Source of the DNA: JBGLNJ01 sp964353405
GTDB lineage: Bacteria; Chloroflexota; Anaerolineae; Fen-1058
Assembly (NCBI GenBank): GCA_964353405.1
Contig: CAYGWJ010000307.1
Location: forward strand, 1-7,670
Length of the DNA stretch: 7,670 bases
Direction of reading: 5' to 3'
The translations under genes and the position numbers were made by a program. Below are positions 1-6,082 of this stretch, in pieces. The notes beneath the pieces are model-generated. The model saw nothing but the letters and a program-made list of their open reading frames with translations. It had not been told where the DNA came from and ran no database searches. Positions within the stretch are counted from its first letter, which is position 1, and each line of letters starts with the position of its first letter.

Positions 1-1
1 G

Positions 2-433
2 GACGGGGCGCTGCCCAAGGATATCATCTTCAAGACATCGGCGCACCTGGGACAGTGCAACCCATGCTCCTTCAAGTTGTTGGAGAGCCTGGGCGCGGAC
101 AGCATCAACCCGGTGCGCGACTTGCAGATCCCGATGATTGCTGCGTTGCGCGCCGCCGTCAAGGTGCCGCTGGATGTTCACACCGACAACCCGCCCGGCT
201 CTGGTGGTTTCATCCGTGTCTACGAAGCGCCCGAGATCGTGCGAGTAGCGGCGCCGGTGCACTGCAAGACGGGGAACTCGGTGGTAGCCGCACATGGCGC
301 GCTCACCTCGGCGAGCGATGGGAGGAAAATGGCGGACCAGGCCTCCATCGTGGTGGAGATGGTCACCAAGTATTATCCTGAGCTCAAGCAATCACCGAAG
401 GGATCCAGCGACTTGCGTCTCCCTGTAGTGTAA
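2..433 (+). CDS. C-terminal part of an unrecognised, probably TIM-barrel, enzyme (5' end outside window)
   Basis: The frame is open from the left edge (first full codon at base 2) to TAA at 431-433, giving about 143 visible residues; the true start lies upstream. The visible chain has a GQCNPC motif, then a stretch about fixed positions and dates of strand/helix character (GADSINPVRDLQIPMIAALR), VPLDVHTDNP followed by PGSGGFIRVYEAPEIV, and HCKTGN. Alternating beta segments (VPLDVHTD, AAPVHCKTG) and helices (IPMIAALRAAV, APEIVRVA) suggest the last strands of a TIM barrel. A distant likeness to peptidase-U32-type barrels is possible but I cannot confirm it. The tail (KQSPKGSSDLRLPVV) looks unstructured. 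The next gene starts 47 bases downstream on the same strand, so the two are probably co-transcribed. A real gene is near certain because the frame shows coherent protein-like sequence; the function is not assigned. Confidence 0.8.
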   Translation, partial: DGALPKDIIFKTSAHLGQCNPCSFKLLESLGADSINPVRDLQIPMIAALRAAVKVPLDVHTDNPPGSGGFIRVYEAPEIVRVAAPVHCKTGNSVVAAHGALTSASDGRKMADQASIVVEMVTKYYPELKQSPKGSSDLRLPVV

Positions 434-480
434 GCTGATTTTTCGAAAAGCAGGTCTGGTATTGAGAGAAGGAGAATAGA

Positions 481-1446
481 ATGGGCAATTGGCAACTGCC
501 GCCAGAGGGCGGTCACATGGAACGGCCTGACGGGGTTTACTATCAGACCATGAACATGACCGAAATCAATGCGCGGCTCAAGACGAATGACCTCATCATC
601 ATCCCGGTGGGCAGCACGGAATGTCACGGCGCTGCCCAGCCACTCGGCGAAGATACTTTTCTGGTGACGCGCATGGCCGAGCAGGTAGCCCTCAAGACGG
701 GCTGCACGGTGGCCGAGCCGGTGTGGTATGGCTCGCATCCTTATAACCATCTGGGGATGCCCGGCACCGTCGTCGTTCCCGAAGACGCATTCCTGGCTAA
801 TCTGCGCGCCGTCATCGCAGGGTTCTGGAACACGGGCTTTCGCAAGCAAATCCTGCTCAACGGCCACGGCCAGGAAGAAGTGATCCCCCTGGCCCTGCAT
901 CAGTGGGCGAAAAAGTATCAAGTGCCATGCGTCTTGATCTCGCTGCACTGGCCTACCGTGATCCATGACTATCTCAAGGATAAGGCGCACGGCGGCCCAT
1001 TCGAGACTCCCTTTCAGCACGCCTGTGAAGTCGAAGCGTCCTATTCGCTGGCCCTGTTCCCCGAGTTCATGCACATGGAACTGGCAGTGGACACCAAACC
1101 GGAAGGGTTCCTGCCGCCCGGTTACGTGGACAAGGGCGGCGAGGTGTATCACGCGCCGATCAAGGGGCATGAGCACGTGGGGCTGGGCGGCACCGAGGTG
1201 CTGGTCTATCCCGAAGGCGTGATCGGACGGCCCACGTTGGCCAACGCTGAGAAAGCCAAGCCCGGTCTGGAAGCGTTGATGGATTTCATGGTCAAGCTCA
1301 TCGGCGACATCATGACACGCTTTCCGCCCGGTGTGCTGCCGCCAGTGGACAAGGTCACGCAGCGCGACCCAGACGAGATCGAAAAGCTGCTCAAAGGGCC
1401 GTTGAACGGCGGCAAGCATCTGTATACGGTGGCTTATCCGCCTTAG
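481..1446 (+). CDS. Creatininase-family metal-dependent hydrolase, possibly 3-dehydro-scyllo-inosose hydrolase-like
   Basis: This 321-residue protein belongs to the creatininase family, cytoplasmic metal-dependent hydrolases that open cyclic amides or related rings. The family's metal site is visible: VGSTECHG with Glu47 and His49, GED with Asp58, NGHG with His129, and HACEVE with Glu183. The motif GSTE-Q-H usual in the family has Cys48 in place of Gln. The chain has about 35 residues before the first core strand and a C-terminal segment containing RFPPGVLPP and GPLNGG. From memory these extensions, and phrases such as FWNTGFRKQILLNGHGQ, resemble Thermotoga IolN (3-dehydro-scyllo-inosose hydrolase); that is recollection, not a search result. 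The start is well supported: AAGGAG at 469-474 lies six bases before ATG. It sits between the unidentified enzyme gene and the AOR gene, consistent with a catabolic operon. Family assignment is firm; the substrate is open. Confidence 0.9.
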   Translation: MGNWQLPPEGGHMERPDGVYYQTMNMTEINARLKTNDLIIIPVGSTECHGAAQPLGEDTFLVTRMAEQVALKTGCTVAEPVWYGSHPYNHLGMPGTVVVPEDAFLANLRAVIAGFWNTGFRKQILLNGHGQEEVIPLALHQWAKKYQVPCVLISLHWPTVIHDYLKDKAHGGPFETPFQHACEVEASYSLALFPEFMHMELAVDTKPEGFLPPGYVDKGGEVYHAPIKGHEHVGLGGTEVLVYPEGVIGRPTLANAEKAKPGLEALMDFMVKLIGDIMTRFPPGVLPPVDKVTQRDPDEIEKLLKGPLNGGKHLYTVAYPP

Positions 1447-1466
1447 ACGACAACTGAATTGCATGC

Positions 1467-1501
1467 TGCAAGGGGCGCTTGTGGGTTGAGCGCCGCTTGC
1501 A
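1467..1501 (+). repeat. 13-bp inverted repeat (hairpin) between hydrolase and AOR genes
   Basis: Arms 1467-1479 (TGCAAGGGGCGCT) and 1489-1501 (AGCGCCGCTTGCA) pair at 12 of 13 positions, with a single G-G mismatch and a nine-base loop. It starts 20 bases after the hydrolase stop codon. No T-run follows, so it is not a classical intrinsic terminator. It could be an RNA stabiliser, an attenuator for the AOR gene, or an operator. Confidence 0.6.
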
Positions 1502-1551
1502 CCGCACGTGTTCACCTGATCAATAGCTCTTGAACCATTGATGGAGAAACG

Positions 1552-3264
1552 ATGAAACTGCTGCGCGTGAACATGAATCAACTCCAGGTGCAGCGGGAAC
1601 CAGTCCCCCCCGTCTATGAGCACCTGGGAGGCAGAGCGCTCATTGCCAGGTTGCTGATCGAAGAGATTTCTCCTACGTGCGATGCGCTAGGCCCGCATAA
1701 CAAACTGATCTTTGCACCTGGCCTGCTCGGCGGCGCTGGTGTGACGACCGCCGGACGTTTGTCTATCGGCGCCAAAAGCCCGCTGACGGGCGGCGTCAAG
1801 GAATCCAACGCTGGCGGCACGGCGGGCGATACGCTGGGCAAGCTCGGCCTCAAGGCCATCGTGGTCGAGGGGCAGCCCCAAAGCAAAGATTTGTATGTCT
1901 TGCACGTGACGAACGATTCGGCTGAATTTGTTCCGGCCGGCGCACTGCGCGGTCTAGGTACGTATGCAACCGCCGATCAGCTTCAGGCGCAATATGGCGC
2001 GGATTGCACCGTGCTTTGCATCGGGCAAGCGGGCGAATACCTGTTGCACGGAGCCGACATTGCCTGCACGGGCGAAGGCGACCAGCGCAGCAATCACGCG
2101 GCGCGCGGCGGGCTGGGCGCGGTGATGGGCAGCCAAGGCCTCAAGGCCGTTGTGATTGACAAAGCAGCAGCCAGGTCAGTTTCGTTTGCTGACGAGGAAC
2201 TCTTTCGAACCGCATCCAAACGATTCGCGCAGGAACTGATCAACGATCCCAAGTTAGGCCCCAAAGGCGGGACGCATCTGTATGGCACGGCGGCGATTAC
2301 GGCCGCGGTCAACGAGATCGGATCGTTCCCGACGCGAAACTTTCGCAGCGGCAGTTTTGAGCACTCGGCCGATCTGCGCGGCGAGACCATGCGAGAGATC
2401 ATCCTGTCTCGCGGTGGCCGCATCGGGACGCGCTGTATGCCCGGCTGCGTGATTGCCTGTCGCAATCTGTATGTGGACGAAGCAGGGCAAGCCGTCGTCG
2501 GCACACTCCAGTACGAGACGATTGCGCTGATCGGCGCGAACCTCGGCCTCAAGAAGCTAGATGACGTCGCCCGGCTCAATTACATGTGCAACGATTTTGG
2601 CCTCGACACGGTCGAGACAGGCGCTGCGTTGGGCGTCGCCCTCGAAGGAGGTCTGGCGGAATTCGGCGATTTTGAAAGCATCGTTGGTCTGCTAAAGCAG
2701 ATCGGTGAGGGCACCGTGTTGGGCAAACTCATCGGCAGCGGTGCGGCAACAGTGGGCAAGGTGCTGGGTATCCGGCGCGTTCCGGCGGTTCTGGGTCAGG
2801 CGATGCCAGGTTACGATCCGCGCAGCCTCAAGGGCAACGGCGTGACGTATGCCACGTCTCCGCAGGGCGCGGATCACACGGCGGGCAATGCGTTTGGAGC
2901 GCGCAATCAAGTGAATCCTTTGGCTGTGCAAGGTCAAAAGGAGCTTTCGCTCAAGCTGCAAATCGTCGCGGCCATGCTCGACAGCACAGGGCTGTGCCTG
3001 TTCGCTCGCCCGCCCGTGATCGCCGATCCGCAGCTCATGGTAGACATGATCGACGGCATCTATGGATGGAGTTGGACCAAAGAGGATCTGGACCGCAGCA
3101 ATCGCGATGTACTGCGGACCGAACTCGAATTCAATCGGCGCGCAGGTATCACGGCAGCGGACTATCGCATTCCCGAATACATGCGCGAGGAACCGCTTGC
3201 GCCGCACAATGCCACGTTTGACATACCGGATTCCGATCTGGACACGGTCTTTGACGCGCTGTAG
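1552..3264 (+). CDS. Aldehyde:ferredoxin oxidoreductase (AOR) family, tungsten/molybdenum bis-pterin enzyme
   Basis: This 570-residue protein is predicted to interconvert an aldehyde and a carboxylic acid with ferredoxin, using a tungsten (or molybdenum) bis-pterin and one [4Fe-4S] cluster in the cytoplasm. The N-terminal domain shows the family pattern LGGRAL (25-30), LIFAPGLL (52-59), TTAGRLSIGAKSPLTGG (65-81) and ESNAGG (84-89). Cluster cysteines are Cys295, Cys299 and Cys303 (CMPGCVIAC) plus Cys482 in the DSTGLC pterin/cluster motif. Further family segments are YETIALIGANLG (321-332), NDFGLDTVETG (347-357) and TSPQGADHTAGN (435-446). The first cysteines are spaced C-x3-C-x3-C, not C-x2-C-x3-C as in the archaeal type enzyme. 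Length is slightly below the usual 600 or so. GGAG at 1543-1546 precedes ATG by five bases. The MoaD-like gene downstream fits cofactor supply. The physiological substrate is unknown. Confidence 0.93.
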   Translation: MKLLRVNMNQLQVQREPVPPVYEHLGGRALIARLLIEEISPTCDALGPHNKLIFAPGLLGGAGVTTAGRLSIGAKSPLTGGVKESNAGGTAGDTLGKLGLKAIVVEGQPQSKDLYVLHVTNDSAEFVPAGALRGLGTYATADQLQAQYGADCTVLCIGQAGEYLLHGADIACTGEGDQRSNHAARGGLGAVMGSQGLKAVVIDKAAARSVSFADEELFRTASKRFAQELINDPKLGPKGGTHLYGTAAITAAVNEIGSFPTRNFRSGSFEHSADLRGETMREIILSRGGRIGTRCMPGCVIACRNLYVDEAGQAVVGTLQYETIALIGANLGLKKLDDVARLNYMCNDFGLDTVETGAALGVALEGGLAEFGDFESIVGLLKQIGEGTVLGKLIGSGAATVGKVLGIRRVPAVLGQAMPGYDPRSLKGNGVTYATSPQGADHTAGNAFGARNQVNPLAVQGQKELSLKLQIVAAMLDSTGLCLFARPPVIADPQLMVDMIDGIYGWSWTKEDLDRSNRDVLRTELEFNRRAGITAADYRIPEYMREEPLAPHNATFDIPDSDLDTVFDAL

Positions 3265-3287
3265 GGCAATGGCTCGAAAATCGTTTT

Positions 3288-3379
3288 TGTCATTCCGGGT
3301 CAACGCTTTCTGTGCCCAGAGGGCACAAGGAATCTTCTCTGGTGCGAGAGATTCCTCGGCCTCCGGCCTCGGAATGACA
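3288..3379. repeat. Structured inverted-repeat element (MITE/REP-like) in the AOR-moaD gap
   Basis: The ends are perfect 10-bp inverted repeats, TGTCATTCCG (3288-3297) and CGGAATGACA (3370-3379). Inside are a 7-bp hairpin TGTGCCC-AGA-GGGCACA (3311-3327), an 11-bp hairpin with one bulge formed by 3328-3339 and 3346-3356 (AGGAATCT paired with AGATTCCT), and a GGCC-TCC-GGCC unit (3358-3368). The whole would fold as a multi-armed cruciform or RNA. Elements with TCATTCCG/CGGAATGA ends and a GGAATCT core are, as I recall, scattered through several bacterial genomes including Chloroflexota. No clear target-site duplication is visible and it codes for nothing. Confidence 0.7.
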
Positions 3380-3415
3380 GTCGCAGGTCGAGTGACTTGC
3401 GCGGTTTTGTGCTGC

Positions 3416-3422
3416 AGGTGAT
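3416..3422 (+). promoter_or_regulatory. Ribosome binding site that decides the moaD-like start
   Basis: AGGTGAT matches the 3' part of the ideal AGGAGGTGATC complement of 16S rRNA and lies four bases before GTG at 3427. The upstream in-frame candidates (TTG 3397, GTG 3409, GTG 3418) have no comparable site, so GTG 3427 is preferred. GTG 3418 overlaps the ribosome site itself. Confidence 0.55.
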
Positions 3423-3426
3423 TCGT

Positions 3427-3651
3427 GTGGCTGTAGATGTCGAATTGTTTGGACAACTTGCGCCTAATGTGCCACGTCGTCAAACGTTGACGATAGAGCG
3501 TCCAACGACAGTACAGGAAATTGCCATTCAGTTGGGGTTAGAGTTGGACAATATCGGCCTGATGTCCATCAATGGCGTCCAGGTCGAGCTGCAAGAGCTT
3601 GTCCCGCTCAACTGCCGGCTCTGCTTCTTTCCACCCATGTCGGGTGGATGA
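3427..3651 (+). CDS. MoaD/ThiS-like ubiquitin-fold sulfur carrier
   Basis: This 74-residue beta-grasp protein begins VDVELFGQLA, has a central helix (TTVQEIAIQLGL) and ends FFPPMSGG. The C-terminal Gly-Gly is the hallmark of MoaD/ThiS carriers, which are adenylated by a MoeB/ThiF-type enzyme and then carry sulfur as a thiocarboxylate. MoaD supplies the dithiolene sulfurs of molybdopterin, and small MoaD-like genes are often found beside AOR genes, so a role in the tungstopterin cofactor of the upstream enzyme is the simplest reading. It could also serve a different sulfur transfer. No activating enzyme is in the window. The length is normal for the family. It is separated from the AOR gene by 162 bases containing a repeat element, and livG follows 65 bases later. 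GTG start chosen from the ribosome site at 3416-3422; GTG 3418 would add three residues. Confidence 0.85.
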   Translation: MAVDVELFGQLAPNVPRRQTLTIERPTTVQEIAIQLGLELDNIGLMSINGVQVELQELVPLNCRLCFFPPMSGG

Positions 3652-3716
3652 TGCGGCGCGCGGGCGACTGCAACCCTTGTACTGGCCGGAACAAATTTTG
3701 AAAGCGGAGAGGAACT

Positions 3717-4445
3717 ATGCATGTCTTGAAGATCGAAGGGCTGTACAAGTCCTTCGGCGGCCTGATGGCAGTCCGTGATGTGGGGTTTCAAGTCCAAGAA
3801 GGCGAGATCGTTGGTCTCATTGGCCCCAACGGTTCAGGCAAGACTACGATTCTAAATTTGATCACTGGATTCCTCAAACCCGATGCCGGCAGGGTGATGT
3901 TTAGAGATGAGAACGTCACGGCCCTTTCCCGCAGCCGGACGTGCCAGAAGGGCATCGCGCGCACGTTTCAGTTGATTAAACCCTTCCTCAATTTTACAGC
4001 CTTGCAAAATGTGATGGTGGGCAGGGTATACGGTCACGAGCCGGCCTCGAGCCTGCAAGTGGCCGCCAGGGAATCACGAGAGATCCTCGATCAAGTGGGC
4101 CTGGGAGACAAGGCCGAGGTGTTGGCCAAAGACCTCAGTCTGATGCAACGCAAGCGGCTCGAGTTGGCTCGAGCGCTGGCGGCCAAGCCCTATTTGCTTC
4201 TTTTGGATGAGCTGATGGCCGGCCTGAACCCTGGCGAGGCCGACGAGGCTTGCTGCCTGATCAAGCGGATCAGAGATGCCAAGATCACGCTCGTGGTGGT
4301 GGAGCACATCGTCAAGGCGATTTGTGATCTCTCTGATCGCGTCATCGTATTGAACATGGGAGAAAAGATCGCCGAAGGCTCAGCCGACGAGATCGTTCAC
4401 AACCCGCATGTGATCGAGGTCTATCTAGGAAAGGCTTATGCTTGA
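3717..4445 (+). CDS. livG: Branched-chain amino acid-type ABC transporter ATPase, LivG-like
   Basis: This 242-residue cytoplasmic ATPase powers a Liv-type (HAAT family) importer. Visible motifs are the Walker A GPNGSGKT (36-43), Q-loop RTFQ (Gln85), a signature LSLMQ (140-144) in place of LSGGQ, Walker B LLLLDE (160-165), and the H-switch His197 in VVEH. The usual DEP after Walker B is DELMAGLNP, with Leu replacing Pro. LivG rather than LivF is chosen for the ARTFQLIKPF stretch, the AGLNP segment and the VVEH switch. Length is typical for the family (about 240-255). The ATG is preceded by GGAG at 3706-3709, seven bases away. Its stop TGA (4443-4445) lies inside a tandem duplication that separates it from livF. 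The real substrate may be something other than leucine/isoleucine/valine. Confidence 0.93.
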   Translation: MHVLKIEGLYKSFGGLMAVRDVGFQVQEGEIVGLIGPNGSGKTTILNLITGFLKPDAGRVMFRDENVTALSRSRTCQKGIARTFQLIKPFLNFTALQNVMVGRVYGHEPASSLQVAARESREILDQVGLGDKAEVLAKDLSLMQRKRLELARALAAKPYLLLLDELMAGLNPGEADEACCLIKRIRDAKITLVVVEHIVKAICDLSDRVIVLNMGEKIAEGSADEIVHNPHVIEVYLGKAYA

Positions 4446-4474
4446 AAGGCTTATGCTTGAAAAGACCTATGCTT
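4429..4474 (+). repeat. 15-bp tandem duplication at the livG/livF junction
   Basis: The unit GAAAGGCTTATGCTT occurs perfectly at 4429-4443 and 4444-4458. A diverged 16-base third copy, GAAAAGACCTATGCTT, follows at 4459-4474. Each copy ends in TATGCTTGA once the next base pair is included, so each holds an overlapping ATG and TGA. The livG stop uses the TGA of the first copy and the livF start uses the ATG of the third. Confidence 0.9.
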
Positions 4475-4476
4475 GA
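4438..4476 (+). other. Putative 12-codon bridging ORF between livG and livF
   Basis: ATG at 4438 overlaps the livG stop (ATGCTTGA, stop TGA 4443-4445). It reads MLERLMLEKTYA and stops at TGA 4474-4476, which overlaps the livF start ATG at 4469. A second in-frame ATG lies at 4453. It ends in the same two residues as LivG (YA). It may be only a by-product of the duplication, but its position would let ribosomes re-initiate from livG to livF. The GAAAGG in the first and second copies could act as a weak ribosome site. Confidence 0.4.
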
Positions 4477-5170
4477 GATCAAGGACATCAACGCTTACTA
4501 TGGCGACCTCCAGGCGCTGTGGGGCATCTCGCTGCAGGTGAGTGAGGGCGAACTGGTCGCGCTCATCGGCCCCAATGGTGCGGGAAAGACGACCACCTTG
4601 CGCGTCATCACCGGATTGCTCAAGCCCGCCTCAGGCAGCATCCATTTCCACGGTCAGTACCTGGATAAGGTGGCAGCCCACAAGATCGTCGAGCTGGGTC
4701 TATCCCAGGTCCCCGAAGGGGGAAGCGTGTTCACTGGGATGAGCGTCCTTGAGAACCTGGAGCTGGGTGCATTCGTTGACAAGGCCAGACAGGTCAAAGA
4801 CCAAAGCCTAAAGTGGGTGTACGAAATCTTTCCCCGCCTTGAGGAAAGAAAGAACCAGCGGGCGGGAACCCTGAGTGGCGGTGAGCGGCAAATGCTTGCT
4901 ATCGGTCGGGCCTTGATGTCCAAGCCCAGGCTTTTGATGCTCGATGAACCCTCTTTTGGTCTGGCGCCGATTCTGGTGCAACAGATGTTTGAGATGATCA
5001 AAGAGATCAACCGGCGGGGGGTGACCATCCTGCTGGTCGAGCAAAACGTCCGCGCGGCTCTGGAACTGGCGCATCGAGCGTATGTGATCGAGAATGGCCG
5101 GATTGTGGGACAAGGCACTGGGGAAAATCTCTTGTCCTTCGAGTCTGTGCGAAGCGCGTATCTGGCATAG
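4469..5170 (+). CDS. livF: Branched-chain amino acid-type ABC transporter ATPase, LivF-like
   Basis: The second ATPase of the importer has 233 residues from ATG 4469 (MLEIKDINAYYG). Motifs are the Walker A GPNGAGKT (34-41), Q-loop Gln80 in SQVPEGG, the canonical signature LSGGERQ (135-141), Walker B LLMLDEP (155-161) with Glu160, and Gln192 at the H-switch position (LVEQN). The Gln switch and the VPEGG segment are usual in LivF. The length is close to that of E. coli LivF. A longer reading from TTG 4442 would add nine residues encoded by the duplication (KGLCLKRP) and is not like the family, so ATG 4469 is chosen. There is no strong ribosome site (GAAAAG at 4459-4464), which suggests coupling to upstream translation. 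It pairs with LivG as a heterodimer beneath LivH and LivM. Confidence 0.93.
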   Translation: MLEIKDINAYYGDLQALWGISLQVSEGELVALIGPNGAGKTTTLRVITGLLKPASGSIHFHGQYLDKVAAHKIVELGLSQVPEGGSVFTGMSVLENLELGAFVDKARQVKDQSLKWVYEIFPRLEERKNQRAGTLSGGERQMLAIGRALMSKPRLLMLDEPSFGLAPILVQQMFEMIKEINRRGVTILLVEQNVRAALELAHRAYVIENGRIVGQGTGENLLSFESVRSAYLA

Positions 5171-5188
5171 ACATCGAGAAGGAGACTC

Positions 5189-6082
5189 ATGCTTGAACCC
5201 TTGGTTCAAAACTTGACTTTTGGGATTCTGGTGGGCGCCTTGTACGGATTGGCGGCGGTGGGCCTTTCGCTGGTCTTTGGGGTAACCAAGTTCCTCAACG
5301 TTGCCCATGGAGAGCTTTTGATGTTTGGCGGCTATGCCAGCTTCTGGGCCTTTACCCTTTTGGGCATAGACCCTTTCCTTTCTCTCCCGTTGACCATTGT
5401 CTTCCTTCTCTTGATTGGTCTGGTCCTTTACAAATTGCTCTTTGCCCGCATGGTAAAGCTCAGCGAAGGAATCAAGATACAGAACACGCTCCTCGTTGGA
5501 TTCGGACTATCCTTGATTCTGCAGAACCTGGCTCTCCGCTTTTGGACCGCCGATACCAGGGGCATTACCACTTTCTATTCCGGAAGGGTGCTCACATTCC
5601 TTGGGGTGCGCTTTCCCATAGTACGTGTGGCGAGCCTGGTCATTGCGTTTGTTGTCCTCCTTGGCCTTGACCTGTTCCTTCGGCGGACCTACACGGGCAA
5701 AGCCCTCCGGGCCACCGTGGAAAACTGGGAGGTTGCCACCCTGATGGGGATTGACATTCAGAGGGTCTACCTCTTGTCTTTTGTGATGGGAGCTGCTCTG
5801 GCAGGGGTGGCGGGCGCCCTGGTGAGCGTTGGCTATTCCATAGATCCGGCGATGGGGATGAGTTGGACCCTCAAAAGTCTCGTTGTGATGGTCCTGGGGG
5901 GGTTGGGGAGCCTCACGGGGACATTCGTCGGGGGCATCATCCTGGGGGTTACAGAGTCAGCCACCGGCTATTTTCTAAGCCTCACTTACAAAGAGGTAGT
6001 CGGCCTTGTCCTTTTCGTCCTGATTTTGATTTTCCGGCCTCAGGGCTTGTTCGGTACAAAAGAGGGGTATTCGAGTGAGTAG
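5189..6082 (+). CDS. livH: Branched-chain amino acid-type ABC transporter permease, LivH-like
   Basis: This 297-residue, strongly hydrophobic protein should span the inner membrane about eight times. The N-terminal family block GLSLVFGVTKFLNVAHGEL (25-43) and GGY follow the first helix. The cytoplasmic coupling loop that contacts the ATPases covers roughly 168-195 (GKALRATVENWEVATLMGID), followed by SFVMGAALAGVAGAL. Further family blocks are VVMVLGGLGSLTGTFVGGI (232-250) and the terminal LIFRPQGLFG (280-289). Length is normal. GAAGGAG at 5178-5184 lies four bases before ATG; 18 bases separate it from livF. It overlaps livM by eight bases, a usual sign of coupled translation and one-to-one assembly. 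Confidence 0.94.
   Translation: MLEPLVQNLTFGILVGALYGLAAVGLSLVFGVTKFLNVAHGELLMFGGYASFWAFTLLGIDPFLSLPLTIVFLLLIGLVLYKLLFARMVKLSEGIKIQNTLLVGFGLSLILQNLALRFWTADTRGITTFYSGRVLTFLGVRFPIVRVASLVIAFVVLLGLDLFLRRTYTGKALRATVENWEVATLMGIDIQRVYLLSFVMGAALAGVAGALVSVGYSIDPAMGMSWTLKSLVVMVLGGLGSLTGTFVGGIILGVTESATGYFLSLTYKEVVGLVLFVLILIFRPQGLFGTKEGYSSE

Noticed and set aside
1541..1555. Four-codon ORF ATG GAG AAA CGA TGA overlapping the AOR start
   Set aside because: Its ATG is part of the AOR ribosome site region and has no ribosome site of its own; probably incidental.
373..1623. 416-codon open frame on the minus strand opposite the hydrolase gene
   Set aside because: It is His- and Arg-rich with no recognisable domain and lies antisense to a gene with clear family motifs; it follows from the codon bias of the plus-strand gene.
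3062..3421. Plus-strand frame covering the AOR end and the repeat element
   Set aside because: It overlaps the AOR gene in another frame and then reads through the repeat; no family features.
2692..3483. 263-codon minus-strand open frame across the AOR end and the repeat
   Set aside because: No domain character; it spans the AOR 3' end, the non-coding repeat element and the start of the MoaD-like gene, so it is a shadow.
4442..4468. Longer livF reading from TTG 4442
   Set aside because: The nine added residues come from the tandem duplication and are not like LivF N-termini; ATG 4469 gives the expected MLEIKDI start.
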